DNA from: Excoecaria cochinchinensis
Lineage: Eukaryota; Streptophyta; Magnoliopsida; Malpighiales; Euphorbiaceae
Assembly (NCBI GenBank): GCA_947683425.1
Contig: CANTUQ010000031.1
Location: 7,451,001 to 7,515,000, forward strand
DNA length: 64,000 bases
Direction of reading: 5' to 3'
Below, in pieces: positions 47,930 to 58,547 of the stretch (position 1 is its first letter; every line of letters begins with the position of its first letter). A program made the translations under genes and the position numbers. A model generated the notes under the pieces. It saw nothing but the letters and a program-made list of their open reading frames with translations. It was not told the origin of the DNA and searched no databases.

Positions 47930-50900
47930 ATGCCTAGTACAAGGAGTTCTTTAGAAGAGCTTGAGCCTATAAATCCTGAAATTGAGAGGTTTTTATTAAG
48001 TAACCGAAAATCAAATAAAAAGAAGAATAAAAATAGGAAATCAATTGGGATGGCTGATGAAAATCCACCAAGATTGATGGACTTTGCCACACCTGCATTG
48101 AGTGGTGCTCAACAAGGAGTGGTAAGACCAACGGTAAATGTCAATCAATTTGAAATTAAGCCTTCATTGTTACAAATGATTCAAAATAGTATACAATTTT
48201 ATGGTTTGGCAAATGAGGATCCAAATGCTCATTTGGCAAACTTTCTTGAGATTTGTGATACCTTTAAGATTAATGGGGTTTCAAATGATGCAATCAAGCT
48301 TAGGCTTTTTCCATTCACCTTGAAGGATAAAGCAAAGGCTTGGTTGAATTCTTTGACTAGGGGTTCTATAACTACTTGGGACCAATTGGCCCAAGCATTT
48401 TTATCAAAATATTTTCCCTTGGCCAAAACCGCAAAAATCATAAAGGATATTACTACATTTGTGCAAAATGAAAATGAGTCATTATATGAGGCTTGGGAAA
48501 GATTTAAAGAATTGCAACGGATGTGTCCACATCATAACTTGCCTAGAGAGCTATTGATGCAAACATTCTATAATGGAGTTACTCATACTACAAGAGGAAC
48601 TATTGATGCTGCTGCTGGAGGTTCATTGATGAGGAAAACTACTGAAGCGGCGTTTGAATTATTGGAGGAAATGTCCATGAACAACTGCATGTGGCCTACC
48701 GAGAGAAGTAGAGATTCAAATTCTAATAATGTGAGAGGAGTTCATGCACTTGATTCAGTAGTTGCATTGCAAGCACAAGTGGAAGCATTGACTCACAAAC
48801 TAAATAATTTTGGTATGGGAGGTAGTCAACCAAATAGGTGCAACATTTGTGGACAACAAGGACATCCAAGTGAGGTATGTAATTTAGGCATTAATAGTAC
48901 GGATGAGCAAGTTAGTTTTATCCAAGGGCAAGGAAGAGGTAATCCATTTTCCAATACATATAACCCTGGATGGAGGAACCATCCAAACTTTTCATGGGGG
49001 AATAGTAGTAATCAAAATAAAGGAGTAAGTTTTCAACCACCTCAAGATAGGTTTGGGGCCTTGGAGGTTAAAATGGATAGGTTCTTAGAAGGGATTAATA
49101 TGAAATTTAATTCACAAGAGGAGAACCAAAAGAGGCTGGAAAATAAGTTTGATCAGATCACAAAGAATCAAGCCTCATCCATTCATAACTTAGAAGTGCA
49201 AATTGGGCAATTAGCAAAGGCTTTACCTTCAAGATTACAAGGTACTTTACCAAGTAATACGGAGGAGAACCCAAGAGAACATCTAAAAGCCATAAATTTG
49301 AGGTCAGGTAAATCTTACACCAATGATTTTGTTATTACTAACAAAAATGGAGAATTTCAGGAAAATAAAAAGAAGAATGAGTCTTCTGTCGCGAGCGCGA
49401 CGCCTGTCGCGGTCGCGACAGAAGAGAAGCCAACCAATGTTGCAGGCGCGACACAGGACGCGATACCAGACGTAAGCGCGACAGCAGGAGGAGAGTCTCC
49501 TGTCGCGATCGCGACACCTGTCGCGGTCGCGACAGAAGGGGCATCTAAAGCAAATTCTTCTAAAATTTTTCAACCTAGTCCACCATTTCCGCAACGCCTG
49601 AAGAAACAAAACCAAGATAAGCAATTTCAATCTTTTATGGATAAATTGAAGCATTTGCACATTAATTTGAATTTTATTGAAGCCATATCACAAATTCCTA
49701 ACTATGCAAAATTTCTAAAAGAATTAATTTCTAAGAAAAGAAGTTGGGAAGATATATCCACTATTGCATTGACTGAAGCATGTAGTTCTATAATCACAAA
49801 TAATTTGCCTACAAAACTTAAAGATAATGGTAGTTTCACCATTCCATGTACCTTAGGGGATAAAGAGTTTCCTAAGTGTTTATGTGATTTGGGGGCAAGT
49901 ATTAATCTCATGCCTTATTCTATCTTTAAAAAGTTGGGTTTAGATTATGTCAAACCTACTTCCATGGTTTTACAACTAGCTGATCAATCCATTAAGAAAC
50001 CATATGGAATAGTTGAAGATGTACTTGTAAAAGTGGATAAATTTATTTTGCCCGCTGATTTTGTTATTTTGGATTTTGCATATGATGAGAAATGTCCCTT
50101 AATATTGGGTAGACCTTTCATGAGGACTGGTCGAGCTTTAGTTGATGTTTATGAGGGCACATTAGTTTTAAGAGTAGGGGATGATAGTGTTGAATATCAA
50201 ATGGAAAAGGCACTAAAATACCCAATGGATGAAAATGTGTGCATGAAAATAGATGTCATTGATGCATGTGTTGTGGAAGTCTTAGAAAATGCAGATGAAG
50301 AGGAAGCTCAAATGGAAGAGGAAATTCATGAAGAAATAGAGCAAGGAAGCTTTAAAAGTGAACCTCTTAATCGTAATGAAGCACCTTTACCACCTTCCAT
50401 TGAAAGTCCACCAAACGTTGATCTAAAGGAATTACCTAGTCATTTGAGGTATGCTTTCCTTGGACCTAATCATACTTTGCCTATTATTATTTCTAATAAA
50501 CTCAATAAAGAACAAGAGCATGCATTATTAGAAGTTGTTAGAAAAAGGATAAGAAGTATTGGATGGCAAATATCTGATTTGAAGGGTATTAGTCCTAATG
50601 TTGTCATGCATAGGATAAATATGGAAGATGATTTTAAACCCAAAGCTGATAGACAAAGGAGGCTTAACCCTCATATGAAAGAGGTAGTCAAAAAGGAAGT
50701 TATTAAATTACTAGATGCTGGAATCATTTATCCTATTTCGGATAGTGATTGGGTGAGTCCAATACATTGTGTTCCAAAGAAAGGGGGTATGACCGTAGTA
50801 AGGAATGAGAATGGAGATTTAATTCCAACTAGAACCACCACAGGTTGGAGGGTATGTATAGATTATAGAAAGCTTAATTTGGCCACTAGAAAGGATCATT

Positions 50901-53317
50901 TTCCTTTACCATTCATTGACCAAATGCTTGAAAGAATTGTTGGCCATTCTCATTATTGTTTTCTTGATGGATATTCAGGGTATTTCCAAATTTTTATTTA
51001 CCCTAGTGACCAAGAGAAAACTACATTTACTTGTCCTTATGGAACTTTTGCTTATAGGCGAATGCCTTTTGGGCTTCGTAATGCCCCAGCCACATTTCAA
51101 AGATGTATGACTTCCATTTTTGGAGATATGATAGAGGATATAATGGAGGTTTTCATGGATGATTTTTCTGTTTATGGGGATTCATTTGAGCTTTGTTTAA
51201 AAAATTTAGACAAAGTATTGGCTAGGTGTGAAGAGACTAATTTGGTTCTTAATTGGGAGAAATGCCATTTCATGGTAGATGAAGGAATAGTTTTAGGGCA
51301 CAAAATTTCAAGTAAGGGTATTGAGGTTGATAGAGCAAAAACAGAATTAATTGAGAAATTACCTCCACCTACTACAATAAAGGGGGTTAGATCTTTTCTT
51401 GGACATGCTGGATTTTATAGAAGATTTATAAAGGATTTTTCTTTAATTGCTAAACCTTTAACTAATTTATTAGTTAAGGATGTTTCTTTTGAATTTTCTA
51501 TGGAATGTATGCATGCTTTTGATACTTTAAAGAAGGCCCTAATAAGTGCTCCTATAATTGCTGCTCCTAATTGGGAATTACCATTTGAGATTATGTGTGA
51601 TGCAAGTGATCTTGCTGTGGGTTGTGTATTAGGTCAAAGACATGGTAAGAATTTACATGTGATCTATTATGCTAGTCATACTTTGTCTCCTCCTCAAGTT
51701 AATTATACAACAACAGAAAAAGAAATGTTAGCTGTGGTGTATGCATGTGATAAGTTTAGATCTTACTTGTTGGGTTCTAAAGTCATAATCTATACGGATC
51801 ATGCTGCATTGAGGTATTTATTTGCAAAGAAAGATGCTAAACCTAGGTTGATTCGTTGGGTATTGTTATTGCAAGAGTTTGACCTTGAAATTAAAGACAA
51901 AAAGGGAAGTGAAAATCTTGTTGCTGACCATTTGTCTAGGTTAGAAAACAATGAACAAACTTTAGGTGATGGTATTGAAATTAATGAAACATTTCCGGAT
52001 GAAGCCTTGATGTCAATTTTGAATATGCATGAGCCTTGGTATGCTGATTTTGCTAATTATCTTGCTGCTGGAATTGTACCTGAAAATTTAACATGGCAAC
52101 AAAAGAAAAAATTCTTTAGTGATGTTAAAAATTATCTTTGGGAAGAGCCTTACTTGTTTAAGATAGGTGGGGATGGTATAATTCGTCGTTGTGTAAGTGA
52201 GGAGGACTATCAAAACATTTTAATGCATTGTCATGCGGCATTGTATTCGGGTCATAATGGTGCTAATAAAACTGCATCTAGAGTGCTTGAATGTGGATTC
52301 TTTTGGCCAACTTTATTTCATGATGCAAAAATGTATGTAGCTAAATGTGATAAATGTCAAAGGGCTGGTAATATTGGGAAAAGAGATGAAATGCCTTTGA
52401 ATAATATATTGGAAGTTGAAGTGTTTGATGTATGGGGGATTGACTTCATGGGTCCCTTTCCCACATCTTTTGGTCAAAACTATATTTTGGTTGGAGTTGA
52501 TTATGTATCAAAGTGGGTTGAAGCCAAAGCTACACCAACCAATGATTCAAAGGTAGTGATAAAGTTTTTGAAGAAGCTTTTCTCTAGATTTGGAGTGCCA
52601 AGAGCCATCATAAGTGATGGAGGTAAGCATTTCATTAACCGTTCTTTTGATTCATTATTGCAAAAATATGGAGTTCATCATAGGGTAGCTACACCATATC
52701 ACCCACAAACAAGTGGTCAAGTGGAAGTGTCCAATAGGGAGTTAAAATGGATATTAGAAAAAACAGTCTCTACTTCTAGAAAGGATTGGGCACATAAATT
52801 AGATGATGCTTTGTGGGCATATCGAACTGCATTTAAAGCTCCAATAAGAATGACACCATATAGGATGGTTTATGGAAAAGCATGTCATTTACCTGTTGAA
52901 TTAGAACACAAAGCATATTGGGCCATTAGAACTTTGAATTATGATCTTAAAGATGCAAGTGTCAAAAGATGTTTACAATTGAATGAGCTAGATGAATTGA
53001 GACTTCTTGCATTTGAGAATGCTAAGATTTATAAAGAAAGGACTAAAAAATGGCATGATGCACATATAAGAATTAAAAATTTTAAAATTGGGGACAAGGT
53101 CTTATTGTATAATTCTAGATTGAAACTCTTCCCGGGAAAATTAAGATCAAGATGGAGTGGACCTTTTGAAGTTACACAAGTTTTTGATCAAGGGTTTTTG
53201 GAACTTAAAAATAATAAAAATGAGTTATTTAAAGCCAATGGTCAAAGGTGTAAAGTGTATTTGGAGGAAACATTTCATGGAAGGGAGGTTTCATTTCTTT
53301 CCTTAAAAGTGATTTGA
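47930..53317 (+). CDS. gag-pol: Gag-Pol polyprotein of Athila-like element C, intact
   Basis: 1795 codons without a stop. Residues about 80-265 are the retrotransposon Gag core. A CX2CX4HX4C zinc knuckle sits at 304-317. A TCGCG-encoded V/A/S/T-rich linker lies at about 485-540. Protease has D-L-G-A-S with Asp 653. RT has VCIDYRKLN, FLDGYSGYFQI and the catalytic FMDD (Asp about 1077). RNase H begins at IMCDASD with YTDHAAL downstream. Integrase has its HHCC zinc region (about 1435-1480) and catalytic Asp 1505, Asp 1563 and Glu 1599, with 35 residues between the last two. The C-terminus has no chromodomain, as expected for Athila. I chose the start 47930 because it is the first ATG after the leader. 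The protein makes virus-like particles and carries out reverse transcription and integration (family knowledge). Confidence 0.95.
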   Translation: MPSTRSSLEELEPINPEIERFLLSNRKSNKKKNKNRKSIGMADENPPRLMDFATPALSGAQQGVVRPTVNVNQFEIKPSLLQMIQNSIQFYGLANEDPNAHLANFLEICDTFKINGVSNDAIKLRLFPFTLKDKAKAWLNSLTRGSITTWDQLAQAFLSKYFPLAKTAKIIKDITTFVQNENESLYEAWERFKELQRMCPHHNLPRELLMQTFYNGVTHTTRGTIDAAAGGSLMRKTTEAAFELLEEMSMNNCMWPTERSRDSNSNNVRGVHALDSVVALQAQVEALTHKLNNFGMGGSQPNRCNICGQQGHPSEVCNLGINSTDEQVSFIQGQGRGNPFSNTYNPGWRNHPNFSWGNSSNQNKGVSFQPPQDRFGALEVKMDRFLEGINMKFNSQEENQKRLENKFDQITKNQASSIHNLEVQIGQLAKALPSRLQGTLPSNTEENPREHLKAINLRSGKSYTNDFVITNKNGEFQENKKKNESSVASATPVAVATEEKPTNVAGATQDAIPDVSATAGGESPVAIATPVAVATEGASKANSSKIFQPSPPFPQRLKKQNQDKQFQSFMDKLKHLHINLNFIEAISQIPNYAKFLKELISKKRSWEDISTIALTEACSSIITNNLPTKLKDNGSFTIPCTLGDKEFPKCLCDLGASINLMPYSIFKKLGLDYVKPTSMVLQLADQSIKKPYGIVEDVLVKVDKFILPADFVILDFAYDEKCPLILGRPFMRTGRALVDVYEGTLVLRVGDDSVEYQMEKALKYPMDENVCMKIDVIDACVVEVLENADEEEAQMEEEIHEEIEQGSFKSEPLNRNEAPLPPSIESPPNVDLKELPSHLRYAFLGPNHTLPIIISNKLNKEQEHALLEVVRKRIRSIGWQISDLKGISPNVVMHRINMEDDFKPKADRQRRLNPHMKEVVKKEVIKLLDAGIIYPISDSDWVSPIHCVPKKGGMTVVRNENGDLIPTRTTTGWRVCIDYRKLNLATRKDHFPLPFIDQMLERIVGHSHYCFLDGYSGYFQIFIYPSDQEKTTFTCPYGTFAYRRMPFGLRNAPATFQRCMTSIFGDMIEDIMEVFMDDFSVYGDSFELCLKNLDKVLARCEETNLVLNWEKCHFMVDEGIVLGHKISSKGIEVDRAKTELIEKLPPPTTIKGVRSFLGHAGFYRRFIKDFSLIAKPLTNLLVKDVSFEFSMECMHAFDTLKKALISAPIIAAPNWELPFEIMCDASDLAVGCVLGQRHGKNLHVIYYASHTLSPPQVNYTTTEKEMLAVVYACDKFRSYLLGSKVIIYTDHAALRYLFAKKDAKPRLIRWVLLLQEFDLEIKDKKGSENLVADHLSRLENNEQTLGDGIEINETFPDEALMSILNMHEPWYADFANYLAAGIVPENLTWQQKKKFFSDVKNYLWEEPYLFKIGGDGIIRRCVSEEDYQNILMHCHAALYSGHNGANKTASRVLECGFFWPTLFHDAKMYVAKCDKCQRAGNIGKRDEMPLNNILEVEVFDVWGIDFMGPFPTSFGQNYILVGVDYVSKWVEAKATPTNDSKVVIKFLKKLFSRFGVPRAIISDGGKHFINRSFDSLLQKYGVHHRVATPYHPQTSGQVEVSNRELKWILEKTVSTSRKDWAHKLDDALWAYRTAFKAPIRMTPYRMVYGKACHLPVELEHKAYWAIRTLNYDLKDASVKRCLQLNELDELRLLAFENAKIYKERTKKWHDAHIRIKNFKIGDKVLLYNSRLKLFPGKLRSRWSGPFEVTQVFDQGFLELKNNKNELFKANGQRCKVYLEETFHGREVSFLSLKVI
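49384..49540 (+). repeat. TCGCG palindromes inside the gag-pol reading frame
   Basis: Two 40-bp blocks (49384-49425 and 49497-49540) with GTCGCGAGCGCGACG/GTCGCGATCGCGACA and GTCGCGGTCGCGACAG, plus decayed words between them. They are translated as V-A-S-A-T-P-V-A-V-A-T type peptides between the zinc knuckle and the protease. The DNA word is the one found in the LTR. Confidence 0.8.
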
Positions 53318-54152
53318 TGGTTATTTAGTTTAACTTTTCTTTTTAATTAATTGTTTTATTATATGCGTGATATTTATATGTCATTATGTGTTATTTTTGT
53401 TCAACAGATGTTTTTCATATGTCAATTTATTTTATATACTTTTGTGTGTTGTTTGTGAAAGGAAAATAAAATGTGATTTTAAAAATTCCTTTCTGTCGCG
53501 AGCGCGAACTTGTCGCGAGCGCGACAGAATGAGGAAAGGGTGTTTTAGACTCCATCGCGACGGCGCGACAGATTGAGTGATCGCGATAGTTTGATTTTTG
53601 ATTTATCAAAATTACATTCTGTCGCGATCGCGACGATTTCGCGATGTCGCGATGGAGAGCGGGAAAATTTGTCGCGATGACGCGACGTATAACGCGATGT
53701 TTAAAATTTTTCATTTTTCATAATTCCTTTCTGTCGCGATCGCGACGTTGTCGCGAGGTCGCGATGGCAACCGGATAATTTTGTCGCGATGACGCGACGT
53801 TTATCGCGAAATTCAAATTGTTGATTTGCTCTCTGTCGCGATCGCGACGATGTCGCGACGTCGCGACAGAACGCGGCAATTGAATTTTTCGGTCAAAACC
53901 ACCGTTAGACTTACATTTAATTCCTTAAATTCTCTTTTATCTACCCTAACTACTCTCTCTTTTTAATTTTCTCGTGCCTTTTCATTATCTTCTCTCTAAT
54001 TTCGTTTTTATCTTCTTAACTTCCTCCCGATTTTCTCTCTAATTTCTTCATCTAACCTCCGTTTTTCTTGTTCTTAAGACTCCTGTTCTTCTTTTACTTG
54101 TGTTTCCTTGTGTTTCTTTGTTTGATTCAACCACCGGTAAAGTGATTTCACA
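53318..54152 (+). promoter_or_regulatory. Spacer with TCGCG tandem array before the second ORF of C
   Basis: About 25 CGCGA words lie within 53495-53872, arranged as roughly three units of about 105 bp, each opening TCTGTCGCGATCGCGACG. CCGTTAGAC follows at 53902-53910, as it follows the cluster in the LTR. The layout suggests a promoter for the second ORF. I see no clear TATA box, so this is inferred. Confidence 0.5.
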
Positions 54153-55421
54153 ATGGTGAGAACAAAGCATGTTGGAGATAAAAGTCAGGGGAAACGCCCT
54201 ATGGGGGAAACCAGCGCTCAAGGAGAGGAACCCACGCTTGATTCTTTGATTCTTCAAAACAGGTTTGAATGCCCTTTTAAAATTTTTTCTGAAGAAGAGG
54301 GTGTGAAATTTGCCTATTTTGCTAAAAAGTCGTATGTGGGAATGTGGGGTTTAGATTTTGCTATTCTGAATACCATGGGTTTAAATGATGAAATTAATAA
54401 TTTCTTGAGATACATGAAATGGGGGAAATTTATTACGTACTCTTTACCTGTTAGAAAGGAATGGGCTCTAGAATTTTTTGTTACATTAGAATATGTGGAT
54501 AAAGGTAGGGATTCAATGAAATTTAGGCACCAGGGTATTGAATATACTTTTACCATTAATGATTTACATAACTGGTTTGGTTTTCCTTTGAATGGTAAAA
54601 GATTTGATTCCCATATTTTCCATCCTACACCTGTGTGGAATAGATTATCCGGCCTTGAGAGGTTTAATAACAAAAATTCTACAAATAGGCAGATAAAGGA
54701 CAATGCTTTAATGATTTTTCATAAATTTCTTTGTCATGCCATGTTTGGTAGAGTAGAGAGTACAAAAGTCCAAACAAAGGATTTGTTTGTTTTAGATTTA
54801 CTGCAATCTAACAAAACACCTGATTCAATTGATTTTATACTTGATGGCCTTTATCATGCGTCTACTGCCCGTAGTAAATCTGTGGGTATGTGTCATATGG
54901 TAACTGGTATTATTTTGGGTTGTTTGGGAGATTTGCCTAATTTTGTAATGGAAGAAAAAGAAACAATTCCTTTGTTAGATGTGGTGTATTTGCGTAGAGC
55001 TAATATTTTAACCAAGGGAGCTTGGCCCCCAAGGTTTGTTGATAGATGTGCAGGTGGATCCAATAGGGATGACCCTAATGTGGCTGGACCAAGTGTGCCC
55101 CGTGATAGGGCACGTGAGTCAGCATCTGCCGCTCCTGCTCATGACTCCTCAAGTGAGGACGAGGCGGCTGTTGGTGCTGATGATGCAGGGAGGAGGAGTA
55201 CTAGAGGAGCTGCTGTGGATCTTGAGCCTATTTTGCATCGTTTGGATGGTATTGAGGCCACCAATCAGAGTATGGCAGCTCGGATGGATGTTCTTGAGAC
55301 GGATGTGAGGCATGTGCTGAAAAATCAAAAGAATTTGGGGCGCAAGCTCTTAAGTTTCTTCCGAAAGCAGAATGTAGAATTGTCTCCAACTCCGCCAAGC
55401 TCTCCAAGTGAGAGTTTTTGA
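54153..55421 (+). CDS. ATHILA ORF-1-like protein of element C, intact
   Basis: 422 codons. The N-terminal 40 residues are polar. Residues about 40-300 match the ATHILA ORF-1/plant-transposon-protein type: FVTLEYVDKGRDSMKFRHQG, a long L/F-rich fold and a C-terminal half with VGMCHMVTGIILGCLG. A low-complexity A/S/D/E-rich linker follows (about 305-355), then a short predicted coiled coil (LEPILHRLDGIEATNQSMAAR...) and a basic end. There is no signal peptide or transmembrane segment, so the old 'env-like' label for this position is not supported here. It is probably made from a separate or spliced RNA; the TCGCG array directly upstream may drive it. Its function is unknown. It shares domain type and coiled-coil end with the accessory gene of A and B. 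Confidence 0.85.
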   Translation: MVRTKHVGDKSQGKRPMGETSAQGEEPTLDSLILQNRFECPFKIFSEEEGVKFAYFAKKSYVGMWGLDFAILNTMGLNDEINNFLRYMKWGKFITYSLPVRKEWALEFFVTLEYVDKGRDSMKFRHQGIEYTFTINDLHNWFGFPLNGKRFDSHIFHPTPVWNRLSGLERFNNKNSTNRQIKDNALMIFHKFLCHAMFGRVESTKVQTKDLFVLDLLQSNKTPDSIDFILDGLYHASTARSKSVGMCHMVTGIILGCLGDLPNFVMEEKETIPLLDVVYLRRANILTKGAWPPRFVDRCAGGSNRDDPNVAGPSVPRDRARESASAAPAHDSSSEDEAAVGADDAGRRSTRGAAVDLEPILHRLDGIEATNQSMAARMDVLETDVRHVLKNQKNLGRKLLSFFRKQNVELSPTPPSSPSESF

Positions 55422-57136
55422 AGTTTGTCTCCTATCTTTTTCTTTGTTTTATTCTTGTTTGTATTTGTGTTTTGATTATGTTAGTTTGTTTCGTTTATTA
55501 CGTTTTACACAATAGGGACATTGTGTCCTTTAAGTGTGGGTGTGTCACCCGCCGTTATATGTATATATAGTTTTATGTGTTATTGTGTAGTATAGCTTGT
55601 GTTTGCATGAATTGCTAGATTTAGGTATATGTTGTTTTATTGTTTTAGGTTGTTTTATGTTACATATTTTTGGAGCTTAGTATTTGATGAATATTTGAGA
55701 ATATAGCCATGTATAGTTTTTATGTTTTTGAACATTAGCATAGATAGTAACCTTTGATCATTTTCATTATTGGTTTTACTTTAGCTTTTTGTTGTACATA
55801 GTGAAGGGTATGACTTAGCAAAACACTTTGGTGTAGGTTCTTTTTAAGTTAAATATCTTTTTATATGTAAATTAAGATTGTTTTGCCAACTTATTGCCTA
55901 TTATAGTTTAACTATAGCCATGTGAGCTTTTGAAGCCTTATACACAAATTATTTCTTGTATGAGAGCCTTATTATGCCATATCCTCTAGAACTTGTTTGT
56001 AGTAAATTTCGAGATTACATGTTAGTAGAGGATGTACACGGGATATGATAAGGGCATTTAGATTACACTAATTTTGGCTTACTTTTAAAATTCTTTACCT
56101 TTTGACTTTAGGTAGCCAATTTTGAGCCTATATCTGTTTTTCTTGTTTAACATACTAATAACCAAATTTTTGCTTAAACAAGGCCTAATTTCTTTATAAT
56201 TATCCTATTGTGGAGGGATTAGGATTGATATAGCATGGGAGATATTATTTATTATTGAAAAGCATGAACTTAGTAAAAAGTTGCAATTGCAAAATCCTTC
56301 TTTTCGAAGTTAAAATTCCAACTGCTAGTGGAAATAAAATAAAATAAAAGAGAAAAATGGGATTAGCAAGATGTACATCTAAATTACTTATGTGAGGGAT
56401 GGAGCATTAAAATGCACCCACACTAAATTCTCTTGCTGTCCTAAGATAAAAAAAAAAAAGAAGAAAAAAATAGTAAGTATAAATTGAGAGCTAGCAGCAA
56501 ATTTATATTCTTAAGAAGGGACTTTGATTAAAAATATCATGCTTGTTGTTATTTGGTTAAATCTCCTATGTTATATTGATGTTTTTCTCTTTACACAAAT
56601 ATTAGCTACTTAAATCCAAAAGTTCCTACCCTAACCTAAGCCACATTACAACCTTTTTAAGACCCTTTGATCCTCTTTACTACCTTTTACTAGTAGTGGA
56701 GATTTTTACTACTTACAAGCTTATGGTATGTAATGGCATAATTAAGGAATGAGGGAAAACACTAACCTTTATACACTTGAGTGATTGAGTGTTTATCAAA
56801 ATAAGTGTTGAGTGAAATTATTTTAGGCAATGCTTTGTGTGAAATAGTCTCTTACATGTATTAAGATATTTGATTTCTTGAGATTAAACATCATTGTGTT
56901 TTGCAATTTCATGGTTTTCCAAATGTGCAAAGAGGGTTAAAGTTTAATGAATGATGGGAATGTTTAGATGGTTATATATTGAAGCTAGTGTGTTAGAAGT
57001 ATAATTCTATGCATGGTGTTTTCAAATAATTATCAAATGTCTAAGTAAGCTCCAAAATATTGTGTTTAGTATATATTTTGCAATTGTGTTGTTTATATGT
57101 TGTGTAAGTGTTTTGCTTGGGGACAAGCAAATGTTT
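55422..57136 (+). other. 3' non-coding region of element C
   Basis: 1.7 kb, AT-rich, no gene. Two sequences resemble the terminal polypurine region: one forward at 55515-55544 (GGGACATTGTGTCC then TTTAAGTGTGGGTG) and one inverted at 56415-56441. Confidence 0.7.
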
Positions 57137-57149
57137 AAGTGTGGGGGTT
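57137..57149 (+). other. Polypurine tract of element C
   Basis: AAGTGTGGGGGTT directly before the LTR start TGATATGAGC, the usual Athila arrangement. Confidence 0.9.
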
Positions 57150-58542
57150 TGATATGAGCTTAATTAGCTCATAATTAAACTATATTTTATGGTTATAAGT
57201 AATGTTTTAAGTGTTTTTATTTGTAGGAATTAGGTATGTTTTATGTGTTTTGTTAAGTTTTGTGTGTAGGAGACAAATGGAGAAAGTATGGAGTTAATGG
57301 AGAAAATATGGAGCAAAATGGAGAGAAGAAGAAGAATTGACTTAAGGCAGAAGAGTCTCTGTCGCGATCGCGATGGGAGGCGCGAGCGCGACAGAGCGCG
57401 CTAAGGAGAATCAAGAGAAGAAGAGAAAAGAGAAGAGAAGAGGAGCTGTCGCGACCAAGGGAAGACGTCGCGAGGTCGCGACAGGGCGCGGAGAAGGCAC
57501 ACGCGAGGAAAGGCGAGCGAAAGAGAAGGCGTGATCTGTCGCGAGCGCGACAGGAGTCGCGATCGCGACAGAGGGATCCGTTAGACACTAAAGTTCAAAT
57601 TTGAACTTGAAAAGTTGTATCTTTCCTCCAACAATTACAACCTTTGTAGAAGGGCATCTGAAGGGGCATGAGTTGATGTTTTAAATACTGATTTTAACTG
57701 TAATTTAGAGATGTTAGACTTAGAATTAAAGACTTGAATATTTTTCTGCAATTTAGAATAATTTTCTTTAGTTTTTCTTAAGTAGAGTTTATGTGTTGAA
57801 GAGAAGGTATTATACAAGGAAGAAGACTACAATTGGTGACTTGAAAAGGGTTGAGAAATCTCCTGCTTCAATTCTTATCTTTTAATTCTTCTTTGTAATT
57901 TTTATGATGTAAATTCTGAACTAGAATGTTTATATTAAATATTTTATTGTTCATATTAATTCAAGTGTTCTTAATTGTAGAATTACTCATTAGTACATTA
58001 TTCATGATCATTATAAGTTTGAATTTAATTGAGAAATAAATTTATTCTTACAACTAATTGGAAATTCATCATTAAGATATTGTTTGAGAAATCATAATAT
58101 TGAAATGGTTGCTATAGGTTGTATTTTATTCCTAAGATTTACATGTATAATCATCTAGTTCTTAAATGAAAGTTTGGAATTAGACTTGTATGTGTATGTT
58201 TTGGGCAGTCTTACTTATATTGAGAAAGTAAGTAGGAAATTTATTCAACTTGGCTTACAAGGAAAGAATACTAAAATCATTAAGAACAATTAATTCAAGT
58301 TCCATCTTTATATCTAGCATCATTAATCTTTTCTATCTTCTTGGATTCACACAAACTTGACTTAGTAAGGTTACATGTTAGATTAATTTAGAATCACTTT
58401 TCCATCAATTTATCATTGTAAACAAGATTAAAATCAATTAGTAATAGTGTGTAAAAACGTTCCCTGTGGGATCGATATCTAAAGTACTATTGCGGTACAC
58501 CGTATACTTGCGGTATGATGCATCACTAGAAAATGCACAACA
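57150..58542 (+). mobile_element. Element C, 3' LTR
   Basis: Same length as the 5' LTR (1393 bp), offset 10765, with no difference seen over several hundred bases compared. Followed by TSD CCTAA. Confidence 0.95.
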
Positions 58543-58547
58543 CCTAA

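Larger units (their letters stand above)
46385..58542 (+). mobile_element. Element C, Athila-lineage LTR retrotransposon, apparently intact
   Basis: The TSD CCTAA lies at 46380-46384 and 58543-58547. The two 1393-bp LTRs (46385-47777 and 57150-58542) have the same length and no difference in the long stretches I compared. It has a perfect tRNA-Asp primer site, gag-pol open from start to stop, a second intact ORF in the env position and a polypurine tract. This is the youngest element in the window and the only one that could still move. Confidence 0.95.

Noticed and set aside
53495..53872. CpG-rich stretch as a host CpG island or promoter
   Set aside because: It lies inside element C between its two ORFs and consists of the element's own repeated word.
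54153..55421. Calling this ORF a retroviral envelope gene
   Set aside because: No signal peptide, no membrane segment, no cleavage site; it matches the ATHILA ORF-1 type instead.
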